A stretch of 55,863 bases of DNA from Candidatus Adlerbacteria bacterium (GCA_903878285.1 CAIRHB010000015.1:1-55863), one strand, 5' to 3'; shown: positions 1 to 8,328, counted from the stretch's first letter. The notes: generated by a model from the letters alone, not told the origin. Made by a program: numbers and translations.

Positions 1-144
1 GTATGTCTTCTGGTGTGAGCGCCATACCTGACACACAGTGTACCATTACCGCAAGGGGGTCAGGTGTGGTGGTGGGGATTGGGGGTGTGAGGGGTTACGC
101 GGCAGAGAGTACCCGCAGCTAGCAATATATGGTATAATGCAAAT

Positions 145-318
145 ATGAAAAGCGTGTCCAAAAGCTATACTATTGGTCGCAAGGCGTTCGCTAAAATCAG
201 CGCCGTAGAGGGTATTAGTTTGACCCCACAAATGCGCGAGGATTTTCGCCTGTTTGAGCAACAGAATCTCTCCCACGCAGACAGACGCCAAGCTATTTCC
301 AAAAAGTACGCTCGATAA
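145..318 (+). CDS. small conserved-looking hypothetical protein (57 aa: MKSVSKSYTIGRKAFAKISAVEGISLTPQMREDFRLFEQQNLSHADRRQAISKKYAR)
   Basis: Complete ORF below the length cutoff of the ORF track; TATAAT at 133-138, 6 nt before ATG; hydrophilic protein-like composition. Confidence 0.6.
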   Translation: MKSVSKSYTIGRKAFAKISAVEGISLTPQMREDFRLFEQQNLSHADRRQAISKKYAR

Positions 319-352
319 CTCCAGACATCGTTGAATGTCTTATAGAGAAGAT

Positions 353-736
353 ATGCTCAATCATATAACACTCCATGTAAGTAATTTGGAAAAGAGTAAA
401 ACGTTTTTTCGTGCGGCACTTGCACCACTTGGATACAAGTTGCTAATCGAGAAGGAACACTCTGCTGGATTTGGGCAGGAAGACGTTGCAGGCAAGCGCG
501 ACTTTTGGATTAGGCAGCGTGAAATTGGTGACAGTAAGTCGTTTTCTTGCTTGGCGTTCACTGCATCAAGTAAAAATGAAGTCGATATGTTCTATACTGC
601 TGCACTTGGTGCGGGCGGTACTAGCAACGGCGCTCCAGGGTATCGCGTCACGTATCACCCTGGATACTACGCGGCATATATCCTCGACCACAATGGCTAC
701 AACATCGAAGCGGTGTGGGATGATTCAGAAAAATAA
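353..736 (+). CDS. VOC family (glyoxalase/bleomycin resistance-like) protein
   Basis: MLNHITLHVSNLEKSKTFFRAALAPLGY... N-terminal pattern and DHNGYNIEAV C-terminal motif typical of VOC proteins. Confidence 0.8.
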   Translation: MLNHITLHVSNLEKSKTFFRAALAPLGYKLLIEKEHSAGFGQEDVAGKRDFWIRQREIGDSKSFSCLAFTASSKNEVDMFYTAALGAGGTSNGAPGYRVTYHPGYYAAYILDHNGYNIEAVWDDSEK

Positions 737-756
737 AAACATAACTCAACGGCAGC

Positions 757-788
757 TACTGCCCAGCAAAAAGGTGCAACTTTTGGGA
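757..788 (-). repeat. aldolase-tail repeat copy A (degenerate copy of the fba 3' end)
   Basis: tactgcccagcaaaaaggtgcaacttttggg; same layout as copies at ~1317 and ~2005; minus strand reads QKLHLFAGQ*. Confidence 0.85.
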
Positions 789-833
789 GAAACGGGTGCT
801 AGGTATCTTTTTTCTTTTCTTGAGAGCTAGAAA

Positions 834-1304
834 CTACGCGCGCCCAAGCAAGATATACAAGGATTGCCATTGTCCCATAGTCGCAAAATCCACAAGAGCC
901 GTAAGCACCAGCAAGACGAGCAGATTACACGCGATTCGCACAAAGGGAGATGCGGATTGCGCCCTACGATACAGGACACTATCACCAACAAAGAGAGCGC
1001 CGAACGCAATGACTCCTGCAACAACAGAAAAACACACCCGCATCAGTTCACCAATATCGGTACGATGGAACACATCCAAGAGAGCAAGGAAGGGAACAAA
1101 AAGGAACCATTCAATAGTGTGCGGACCAAGAGGAACAAACAAACCGAGGAAATTCACAAACACATTGCCCGAAGCGCCCGTGCCAGTGGGACCGTCGATC
1201 AAGTGCGAAGGAGACCACCCAAATCCCAACAATACCGCTACCCAATACACACATGTGAGAGCCAGATACCAGAAAGCAAATGACGTGTACCGTTTACTGT
1301 TCAT
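834..1304 (-). CDS. hypothetical multi-pass membrane protein
   Basis: 156-aa ORF with several hydrophobic segments; TATAAT (minus strand, 1311-1316) 6 nt upstream of ATG. Confidence 0.65.
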   Translation of the reverse strand: MNSKRYTSFAFWYLALTCVYWVAVLLGFGWSPSHLIDGPTGTGASGNVFVNFLGLFVPLGPHTIEWFLFVPFLALLDVFHRTDIGELMRVCFSVVAGVIAFGALFVGDSVLYRRAQSASPFVRIACNLLVLLVLTALVDFATMGQWQSLYILLGRA

Positions 1305-1316
1305 ATGTGTATTATA

Positions 1317-1348
1317 TTACTACCCAGCAAAGAGGCGCAACTTTTGGG
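1317..1348 (-). repeat. aldolase-tail repeat copy B
   Basis: ttactacccagcaaagaggcgcaacttttggg; minus strand reads QKLRLFAG*. Confidence 0.85.
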
Positions 1349-1400
1349 AAAGACCCTTATACACAATTCTTGATATTCTCGGGTCGTTCTGTTACCATAA

Positions 1401-1493
1401 GGTGGTGTCTGTGGGCGCAAGCCCCGTTCAGCTCACATCGTAAGCTGAAGACAGACACCACGAAAGGACCTCTGCAATCGCAGGGGTTTTGTC
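1401..1493 (+). ncRNA. candidate structured RNA: three-way junction followed by an intrinsic terminator
   Basis: P1 11 bp perfect (1402-1412/1451-1461), P2 GGGC-GCAA-GCCC GNRA hairpin (1413-1424), P3 7 bp (1427-1433/1443-1449), then terminator hairpin 1469-1486 plus TTTT. Confidence 0.5.
1469..1491 (+). terminator. Rho-independent terminator
   Basis: cctctgc-aatc-gcagggg then ttttg. Confidence 0.6.
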
Positions 1494-1504
1494 GTATCAT
1501 ATTG

Positions 1505-1981
1505 TTACTCCTCTGCTATGCTGGCACTAGCGAGGTGCAGATATGAATCGCCATCTTTCAGCTTTACCGTTGACATTACGCTCCAAAAGACGATATTCCC
1601 ATTTCCTACACGCCGTAAGATAATCTTTACGCGAATCGGTTTTGAGCCTTTTGTGATAGCAATCACTCCCCAATATTCAATCTCGCGCATTTCTCTTGCA
1701 CCATCAGAAAATCTTCTTTGACCGACTGGCTCCATCGTGTGACGATACTCCTGAATCGTGCCTGCATTGCGCAAGATATGAGGAACGGCGGGCAACAAGC
1801 TAAACTTTAGTAGCTGTTCCTGTTTAGAACGTTCCCGTTCGGCAGAAAACTGGAGATGATGAAAACCATCCGAGTTAAATACAATGTCTAAACCAAAATA
1901 TGGGCACCTAACTTTCCCGATACTTTTATAAAAAGCCTCGGCTTTTTCCTTTTCTCTTCTATATCGTTCCAATAGTTCCAT
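1505..1981 (-). CDS. hypothetical protein, possible BECR-fold (phage Barnase/EndoU/Colicin/RelE-like) nuclease
   Basis: 158 aa from MELLERYRREK with upstream GGGAGG ribosome-binding site; motif-like blocks FNSDGFHHLQFS, GNIVFWSVM; family call is by eye only. Confidence 0.45.
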   Translation of the reverse strand: MELLERYRREKEKAEAFYKSIGKVRCPYFGLDIVFNSDGFHHLQFSAERERSKQEQLLKFSLLPAVPHILRNAGTIQEYRHTMEPVGQRRFSDGAREMREIEYWGVIAITKGSKPIRVKIILRRVGNGNIVFWSVMSTVKLKDGDSYLHLASASIAEE

Positions 1982-2003
1982 ACCTATCGCCTCCCACCTA
2001 AGT

Positions 2004-2933
2004 TTACTGCCCAGCAAACAACCGCAACTTTTGGGCGACGTAGGCCTGCATCGCGGTGACGGACGGGGTGAGAAATTTGTAGGGGGTTGTTTCTTCGCTT
2101 GTCGTAAGCGTCTTGCGGAGCGAGTCGCGGTACGCGAGCCGCAGGTCGGTGTTGATGTGGATAATGACCACGCCCGCCTTGACCGCCGCGACAAATTCCT
2201 CGTCGGACGAGCCCGAGCCACCATGGAGCACCAGAGGCACACCAACGTGCCCCGTACTATCTGCCACGCCCGGAGTCGGGTTTACCGCCGCAGACAACGC
2301 CGCGATGCGCGAGATAGAGAGCTTCGGCTGCCCGCTGAGGACAATGCCATGGATATTGCCGACCGCAGGCGCAACGAGGTCGATACCCGTTTGGGCCACC
2401 AGCTCTTGCAGCTCTTCTGGTTTGGTCATCAACTCCTCGGTCGCGGCAGCACCCTCGGGGAGCGCGTCCATCACTGCAGACGAGGTGCCGATGTAACCGA
2501 GCTCCCCTTCGATCAACACCTTCGTGTTGATCGCTCCGAGCGCCGTCGAGGAGCTAGCGTGCTTCTCCTGTGCATACGCTACCGCCGCCTTGCATAGCGC
2601 AACATTATCAGCAAACGACAGCTTCGCACCATCAACGACGACAGAATCTACTCCTGCATCAATCGCGGCGCGCACCTTTTCGATACTGTAGGTGTGGTCG
2701 GCGTTGAGATATATCTGCGCACCCTGCGCGTTGTAGATATCCACTAATGCTCGCGCATGTGTTATTGGAAAATACTCGCGCTCGCCCTCCGACAAACCGA
2801 CCGCGACCGGCAACCCAGTCTCCATCGCCGCCTGCGCGATCGCCTTGAGCTGGTTTGAATCCGAAAAGTTAAAATGCCCCATCGCCCGCCCCGCTTTCGT
2901 ATAATTTTGAATGGTTTCTCGTAGTGTTTGCAT
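2004..2933 (-). CDS. fba: class II fructose-bisphosphate aldolase
   Basis: GHFNFSD, NADHTYS, LHGGSGSSDEEF and HINTDLR motifs. Confidence 0.93.
   Translation of the reverse strand: MQTLRETIQNYTKAGRAMGHFNFSDSNQLKAIAQAAMETGLPVAVGLSEGEREYFPITHARALVDIYNAQGAQIYLNADHTYSIEKVRAAIDAGVDSVVVDGAKLSFADNVALCKAAVAYAQEKHASSSTALGAINTKVLIEGELGYIGTSSAVMDALPEGAAATEELMTKPEELQELVAQTGIDLVAPAVGNIHGIVLSGQPKLSISRIAALSAAVNPTPGVADSTGHVGVPLVLHGGSGSSDEEFVAAVKAGVVIIHINTDLRLAYRDSLRKTLTTSEETTPYKFLTPSVTAMQAYVAQKLRLFAGQ
2005..2036 (-). repeat. aldolase-tail repeat copy C (native, the fba 3' end)
   Basis: ttactgcccagcaaacaaccgcaacttttggg; encodes QKLRLFAGQ*. Confidence 0.85.
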
Positions 2934-2956
2934 ACACTTCAGTATATACTATTTCT

Positions 2957-3955
2957 ATGCAACTAGATTTCCTCGCCATCGGCGATATTGTGACCGAACC
3001 ATTTATCCGTCTCAAAGAAGCGTCTGTGCATTGCAAGATCAATAATGAGGCATGCGAAATCTGCATGCGCTGGGGCGATAAGATCCCCTACGAGTACGAG
3101 GTGCCGATGTACGCCGTCGGCAACTCGGCGAACGCAGCTGTGTCAGCGGCACGGCTCGGGCTCAAGGCGTCGCTGCGCACCTACGTCGGCGACGACGAAG
3201 CTGGCACGCAATGTCTCGAGACATTAACAAAAGAGCATGTCGACACATCACTCATGGTGACCGAGGCGGGAAAGAAAACCAATCACCACTTTGTGTTGTG
3301 GTACGAGACCGAGCGCACTATTTTAGTTAAACATGAAGAGTACACCTACTCTGTACCACCTATAGTTGAAGGGCCAAAGTGGGTGTACCTCTCGTCACTC
3401 GCCGCAAACTCGCTTCCCTACCATCTCGCGCTTGCTGAGTGGCTGAGGACTGTTCCTGACACCAAGCTCGCGTTCCAGCCTGGTACATTTCAGATAAAGC
3501 TCGGTGTCGAAACGCTCAAGGACATCTACATGCGCACCGAGCTCTTTGTCTGCAACAAAGAAGAGGCCGAGCGTATCCTCGGCGTCGAGCCGACCACTGA
3601 GATCAAGAAACTCCTCACCGGCTTGCAAGCGCTCGGGCCAAAGATCGTCATCATTACTGACGATCGACGCGGCGCGTATGCGTTGAGTAGCGCAGGGACA
3701 GCATGGTATGTGCCGATGTACCCCGATGCGCGTGCACCGTTTGAGCGCACCGGCGCTGGCGACGCATTTGCATCGAGCGTCACGGCGGCACTCGCGATCG
3801 GTAAATCACTTGAGGAGGCTCTCTTGTGGGGCCCGATTAATGCAATGTCGGTGGTGCAAGATGTCGGTGCACAAAAAGGACTCCTCACACGGGAGCAGCT
3901 GGAGATGTATCTGCACACTGCGCCGAAAGAGTACGCGCTCTCACCACTCGCATAG
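2957..3955 (+). CDS. PfkB-family carbohydrate kinase
   Basis: VGNSANAAVSAARLGLKASL N-terminal motif and ERTGAGDAFASSV C-terminal PfkB signature. Confidence 0.9.
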   Translation: MQLDFLAIGDIVTEPFIRLKEASVHCKINNEACEICMRWGDKIPYEYEVPMYAVGNSANAAVSAARLGLKASLRTYVGDDEAGTQCLETLTKEHVDTSLMVTEAGKKTNHHFVLWYETERTILVKHEEYTYSVPPIVEGPKWVYLSSLAANSLPYHLALAEWLRTVPDTKLAFQPGTFQIKLGVETLKDIYMRTELFVCNKEEAERILGVEPTTEIKKLLTGLQALGPKIVIITDDRRGAYALSSAGTAWYVPMYPDARAPFERTGAGDAFASSVTAALAIGKSLEEALLWGPINAMSVVQDVGAQKGLLTREQLEMYLHTAPKEYALSPLA

Positions 3956-4018
3956 CCTCATATTTTTCCATTAAGCCCATCACACAAAGACAGACGGGAG
4001 ACCTGGGAAGCAGCACAA

Positions 4019-4192
4019 CTACGGTTGTTGTGTATACAAACTTGTTGCGAGAAAATCGGCGAAAGGGTTTTTGTTATATGCCGCTTTCCACACAATCAAC
4101 AGCATAGCGAATGAAAACGCGGCTACAAACGCGAGCCCAACAAACGTATTAATATTCGCCTGCCACCACCGCGCGTCGCCACTGGTCATCAT
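4019..4192 (-). CDS. small single-TM protein (57 aa: MMTSGDARWWQANINTFVGLAFVAAFSFAMLLIVWKAAYNKNPFADFLATSLYTQQP)
   Basis: ATGA overlap with the transketolase C stop codon; single hydrophobic helix; absent from the ORF track because of length. Confidence 0.6.
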   Translation of the reverse strand: MMTSGDARWWQANINTFVGLAFVAAFSFAMLLIVWKAAYNKNPFADFLATSLYTQQP

Positions 4193-5184
4193 ATACGGGT
4201 TAACTTGCGAGACTGCGCTTTTTTGATTGCTGCGACGACGTGTAAGACGCCCATGCCGTAGTGCTCGATAAGCTCGCTCGGCTCGCCCGATTGCCCAAAC
4301 TGGTCGCGCACACCAACAAACTCGATTGGTACGGGGTACTCCTGCGCAAGTAGCTCGGCGATTGCCCCACCCAGACCGCCTGCAATCTGGTGCTCCTCGA
4401 CGGTCACGACAGCACCCGCCGCACGTGCCAGAGCGACCACCGCCTCGCGGTCGAGCGGTTTAATGGTGTGGATGTTGGTGACCGAGACAGCAGTGCTCGA
4501 CCCGAGCTCTTTTGCTGCCGCGAGCGCGTTGTAGAGCAGCGGGCCAGTCGCGAAGATTGCCACCTCGGGGCGCTCGCTTGTCCACACTGTTTGCGCTTTG
4601 CCAAAGACAAACGGTGTCTCGGCGGTCGTCATCAGCGGCGTCTTCTCACGGCCAAAGCGCAAATACACAGGGCCATCATGCGCCGCCGCGGCAAGCGTCG
4701 CCTTGTATGCCTCCACCTCGTCGCAGGGCGACAACACGGTCATGTGTGGCACGACGCGCATGAGCGCGATGTCCTCCAGCGCCTGATGCGTCGCGCCGTC
4801 GGGCCCGACCGACACCCCCGCATGCATACCGCATACCTTGACGGGCAGCTGGTTGAGCGCTGTGGTGGTGCGAATCTGCTCCCAGTTGCGCCCAGGAGAA
4901 AACGCCGCGTAGGACGCGACAAAGGGGACTCTGCCATAGGCGGCAAACCCCGCGGCAAGTGTGACGAGATTCTGCTCCGCGACACCCACCTCGACAAACC
5001 GCTCGGGATATTTTTCCTTAAACGGCAGCGTGCGCGTCGACTCTGCCAAGTCGGCACAGAGCACCACAACATTCTTGTGTGTCTCTCCCAACTTGAGCAA
5101 CGCGCGACCAAACCCATCACGCGTGGGAGCCTGTTCTTTCATCTCAAACAAATCACTTCGCAGTTGTGCAGTTGGTTCTAGCAT
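4189..5184 (-). CDS. transketolase, C-terminal subunit
   Basis: Pyrimidine-binding and C-terminal transketolase motifs (GVAEQNLVTLAAGFA, GMHAGVSVGPDGATHQALEDIALMR). Confidence 0.92.
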   Translation of the reverse strand: MLEPTAQLRSDLFEMKEQAPTRDGFGRALLKLGETHKNVVVLCADLAESTRTLPFKEKYPERFVEVGVAEQNLVTLAAGFAAYGRVPFVASYAAFSPGRNWEQIRTTTALNQLPVKVCGMHAGVSVGPDGATHQALEDIALMRVVPHMTVLSPCDEVEAYKATLAAAAHDGPVYLRFGREKTPLMTTAETPFVFGKAQTVWTSERPEVAIFATGPLLYNALAAAKELGSSTAVSVTNIHTIKPLDREAVVALARAAGAVVTVEEHQIAGGLGGAIAELLAQEYPVPIEFVGVRDQFGQSGEPSELIEHYGMGVLHVVAAIKKAQSRKLTRI

Positions 5185-5185
5185 A

Positions 5186-6040
5186 TCACTGATGTTCGCT
5201 CCTAATCTTCCCGCCCATCGTTCGTAGTTCGTTCAAGAATGTTTGTGTTTCTTCTTTTGACTTGGGGTAGCCGTGGTAGTGATAGTCGCGCTCGATTTCT
5301 GGCACTCCTTTGCCAGGGATGGTGTGCGCGAGAATGAGCGTTGGCTTGTCTGCCACCTCCTTTGCCTGCTCGACCACGTCAACAAACGCGCGAACATTGT
5401 TGCCATCCACCTCGAACACCTGCCAATTAAACGCCTCGTACTTTGCGCGCAAGTTTTCAAGCGGCAGCACATCCTCGGTCGTGCCGTCGATCTGGATATG
5501 GTTGCGATCGATAATTGCGATAAGATTGCCGAGATGGTTCGCACCTGCAAACATCGCCGCCTCCCACACATTGCCCTCGTCCTGCTCGCCGTCGCCCATG
5601 ATGCAAAAAATATGGAAAGGGTCGGTGCGTGCCGCATACGCATACCCTGCCGCTTGGCTCAGCCCCTCGCCGAGCGGCCCCGAGGTCGACTCAAGGCCGG
5701 CCAGGCGCAGGCGCTCGGGATGCCCCTGCAGACGCGAGCCAAACTTGCGCAAGGTGAGACACTCCTCGAGTGGGAAGTAGCCTGCATGCGCCATCGCGGC
5801 ATAGCGCACCGGAGCGGTGTGCCCGTTTGACATAAACAGCCGATCGCGCCCCTGCCACTCGGGCTCGCTTGGTCGTTGGTTGAGAATATGAAAATAGAGC
5901 GCCGCATAGATATCCGCCAGACCAAGCGGCGACGCGATATGCCCGCTGCCTGCCGCGAGCAGCATCTCGACGATGGTCTCGCGGATTGCTTGCGCTTTCG
6001 CTTCGAGCATTTGCGCCTCGTTGTCGGTAAGTGTTGTCAT
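5186..6040 (-). CDS. transketolase, N-terminal (TPP-binding) subunit
   Basis: GSGHIASPLGLADI, GPLGEGLSQAAGYA, GDGEQDEGNVWEAAMFAG. Confidence 0.92.
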   Translation of the reverse strand: MTTLTDNEAQMLEAKAQAIRETIVEMLLAAGSGHIASPLGLADIYAALYFHILNQRPSEPEWQGRDRLFMSNGHTAPVRYAAMAHAGYFPLEECLTLRKFGSRLQGHPERLRLAGLESTSGPLGEGLSQAAGYAYAARTDPFHIFCIMGDGEQDEGNVWEAAMFAGANHLGNLIAIIDRNHIQIDGTTEDVLPLENLRAKYEAFNWQVFEVDGNNVRAFVDVVEQAKEVADKPTLILAHTIPGKGVPEIERDYHYHGYPKSKEETQTFLNELRTMGGKIRSEHQ

Positions 6041-6059
6041 ATATGGAGTGTAGCACACG

Positions 6060-6791
6060 TTAGCGCACCGCGTCGCGAAGCGCCGCGAGCGAAGCGAGCG
6101 GATCTTTTGCACCAAAGATCGCTGACCCAACGATGAGCCGGTTGGCGCCCGCATGCACCAAGGACTGTGCGTTTTCGAGCGTCACTCCGCCGTCCACCTG
6201 GAGCGGCAGCTGCGGATATCGACGACGCAATCGCTCGACCAGGAACACCGTGTGCGGATTAAACGGCTGCCCCTGTTTACCAACACGGTCAACCCCCATC
6301 ACTTGGATAAAATCAAACTGCGCCTCAAACGACTCAAGCAGGTCTGGCTGGTCGGTCGGCAACACCGCAACACCAACCGTAATCGACAGGCTACCCGTGC
6401 TGTCGTCGCGCACATCAACCAGCGACTGGAACGCCGCGAGCGCCTGCTCGCTATGTGCATGCAGTACGATGCGCGATGCACCAGCACGTACAAAGTCGCG
6501 CACATCCTCAAGTGGGTTCGCAAGCATCAGGTCAAACTCAAAGTCCAGGTCACCCCAAAACGGCAGCCCGTGTTCTTCGGCGATAATTTTATCAAACTCG
6601 GTGCGGTCGGTGTATGGCCACGTCTTCGACCCAGCAAACACGCCGTCGACAACATCAACCTGTACCCGCTTGGTAGCGGCATGGATGATGCCCAGATGCT
6701 GCTCCAAGTCGCGAAATCGCTTTGGCAGTATCGCCGGAATAATCTCCACCGCGGTTGGCAAACCAGCGGTATGTGTATACGGGTCAACCAT
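6060..6791 (-). CDS. ribulose-phosphate 3-epimerase family protein
   Basis: VDVVDGVFAGSKTWPYTD, QVDGGVTLENAQSLVHAGANRLIVGSAIF. Confidence 0.85.
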   Translation of the reverse strand: MVDPYTHTAGLPTAVEIIPAILPKRFRDLEQHLGIIHAATKRVQVDVVDGVFAGSKTWPYTDRTEFDKIIAEEHGLPFWGDLDFEFDLMLANPLEDVRDFVRAGASRIVLHAHSEQALAAFQSLVDVRDDSTGSLSITVGVAVLPTDQPDLLESFEAQFDFIQVMGVDRVGKQGQPFNPHTVFLVERLRRRYPQLPLQVDGGVTLENAQSLVHAGANRLIVGSAIFGAKDPLASLAALRDAVR

Positions 6792-7275
6792 GGTCGAGTT
6801 CTGCGATCCGTCGGATGTGTCGCGCGTCACCACTAAACGGCACTGCGAGCCAGAGCTTCACCACACGCTCTACCTCCTCCTGCGTTAAAAACTTCGCGCC
6901 AAGCGAGAGAATGTTTGCATCATTATGTTGTCGCGAGAGCACGAGCACCTCGTCGGCTTGCCCCTCCGAAACCGCAGGCGAAACGGACCCATAGTACACA
7001 GCAGCGCGCGCACCCCGTACACGGTTTGCAGCCATCGCCTCGCCCTGCCCCGAGAGACCAATCATGATTCCAAACACCGAGCCAGTGGCTGTAGCAGCTT
7101 CAGTATCTGCCGCAACTCTCTGCGCAAGCGGGATACAATAGTCGGGGTAGTCGTCACCAGGCACGAGCGTATACGGGCCCATATCCTCGACCTCGTACCC
7201 CTGCTCGCGCAGATAAGCGGCAAGCACCGCCTTGAGTTCGAACCCGTCGTGGTCTGAGGCAAGATAGATGCGCAT
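6784..7275 (-). CDS. rpiB: RpiB/LacA/LacB family sugar-phosphate isomerase
   Basis: MRIYLASDHDGFELK, DYPDYCIPLA, GQGEAMAANRVRGARAAVYYG. Confidence 0.9.
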   Translation of the reverse strand: MRIYLASDHDGFELKAVLAAYLREQGYEVEDMGPYTLVPGDDYPDYCIPLAQRVAADTEAATATGSVFGIMIGLSGQGEAMAANRVRGARAAVYYGSVSPAVSEGQADEVLVLSRQHNDANILSLGAKFLTQEEVERVVKLWLAVPFSGDARHIRRIAELDHG

Positions 7276-7278
7276 ACC

Positions 7279-8328
7279 TTATATATGCTTCGCGAGTCTA
7301 CTCACGTGCTCGACCAGCGCGTGTGTGTAGCCCATCTCGTTGTCGTACCACGCAAGCACCTTGACCAAGTTACCGCCGATCACGCGCGTGAGCGACAGGT
7401 CGGCAATCGACGCCTGTGCCGAGCCCAAGATGTCGCTCGATACGAGCGGTTCGTCGGTGACGCCAAAGACCGGCTTCCAGCGATCCTCGCCTGCTGCCTT
7501 CGTTAAAATCGCGTTCACCTCTTCGACGCTCGTGTCGCGCTTCGCGATAAAGGTGACATCGGCGATAGATCCTGCGATCACCGGCACACGCAGGCTGATG
7601 CCGTCGAACTTGCCAGCCAAGTCGGGAATGGCCTTGGTGACCGCGATCGCAGCGCCAGTCGAGGAAGGGACGATGTTGTGTGCGCCCGCGCGCCCGTCGC
7701 GGTAGTCCTCCTTCCCTTTCGCCTTCTTGACTGGACCATCAACCAAGTTCTGTGACGCGGTGTAGCCGTGCGTTGTCGAGAGCACCGCCTTTTCGATCCC
7801 GATCGCCTCGTGAAGAATTTGCATTAGCGGACTTGATGCGTTGGTGGTGCAGGATGCATTGGAGGTGATGGTACTCGTGGCAAACTTGTCGTCGTTGATG
7901 CCGACAAGAATCGTCGCACCCGTGTACCCCGCAGATCCGTCAGCGGGTGTTTCATCTTTGACGGGCGCGGTAATCACCACACGCTTGGCACCCGCGTCGA
8001 GATGTACCTTTGCTTTCTCAAAACTGGTAAAAAATCCGGTCGACTCAACCACGACGTCGATACCTAAATCCTTCCATGGCAACTTCGCTGGGTCGGCTTC
8101 GGAGAAGTGTTTGATTTCTTTTCCATCGACCACCAACGCGTTGCCCGCAGTCGCCACACTAAACGACGGCTTGCCGTAGACGCTGTCGTACTGGAGCAAG
8201 TACGCCAGCTGCGCAGCATCGCCCAAGTCGTTAATCGCTATCACCTCTAGCCCTGGTCGCTCGTGCGCGATGCGCAAAAACGCTCTGCCAATCCGCCCAA
8301 ACCCGTTTATCGCAATTTTTGTAGTCAT
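7279..8328 (-). CDS. gap: type I glyceraldehyde-3-phosphate dehydrogenase
   Basis: KIAINGFGRIGRAFLR, SNASCTTNASSPLMQILHE, WYDNEMGYTHALVEHV. Confidence 0.96.
   Translation of the reverse strand: MTTKIAINGFGRIGRAFLRIAHERPGLEVIAINDLGDAAQLAYLLQYDSVYGKPSFSVATAGNALVVDGKEIKHFSEADPAKLPWKDLGIDVVVESTGFFTSFEKAKVHLDAGAKRVVITAPVKDETPADGSAGYTGATILVGINDDKFATSTITSNASCTTNASSPLMQILHEAIGIEKAVLSTTHGYTASQNLVDGPVKKAKGKEDYRDGRAGAHNIVPSSTGAAIAVTKAIPDLAGKFDGISLRVPVIAGSIADVTFIAKRDTSVEEVNAILTKAAGEDRWKPVFGVTDEPLVSSDILGSAQASIADLSLTRVIGGNLVKVLAWYDNEMGYTHALVEHVSRLAKHI

Noticed and set aside
46-291. 81-aa minus-strand ORF
   Set aside because: Overlaps the better supported 145-318 plus-strand ORF and has no recognisable features.
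1443-1468. CTGAAGA...CACGAAAGG resembling a hammerhead ribozyme core
   Set aside because: The segment between CUGAAGA and GAAA is one strand of P1, not a stem II hairpin, so the core cannot form.
1505-2245. 246-aa version of the possible nuclease ORF
   Set aside because: N-terminal 88 residues are out-of-frame antisense-like sequence within fba; start moved to 1981 with a good ribosome-binding site.
2031-2597. 188-aa plus-strand ORF
   Set aside because: Antisense shadow of fba.
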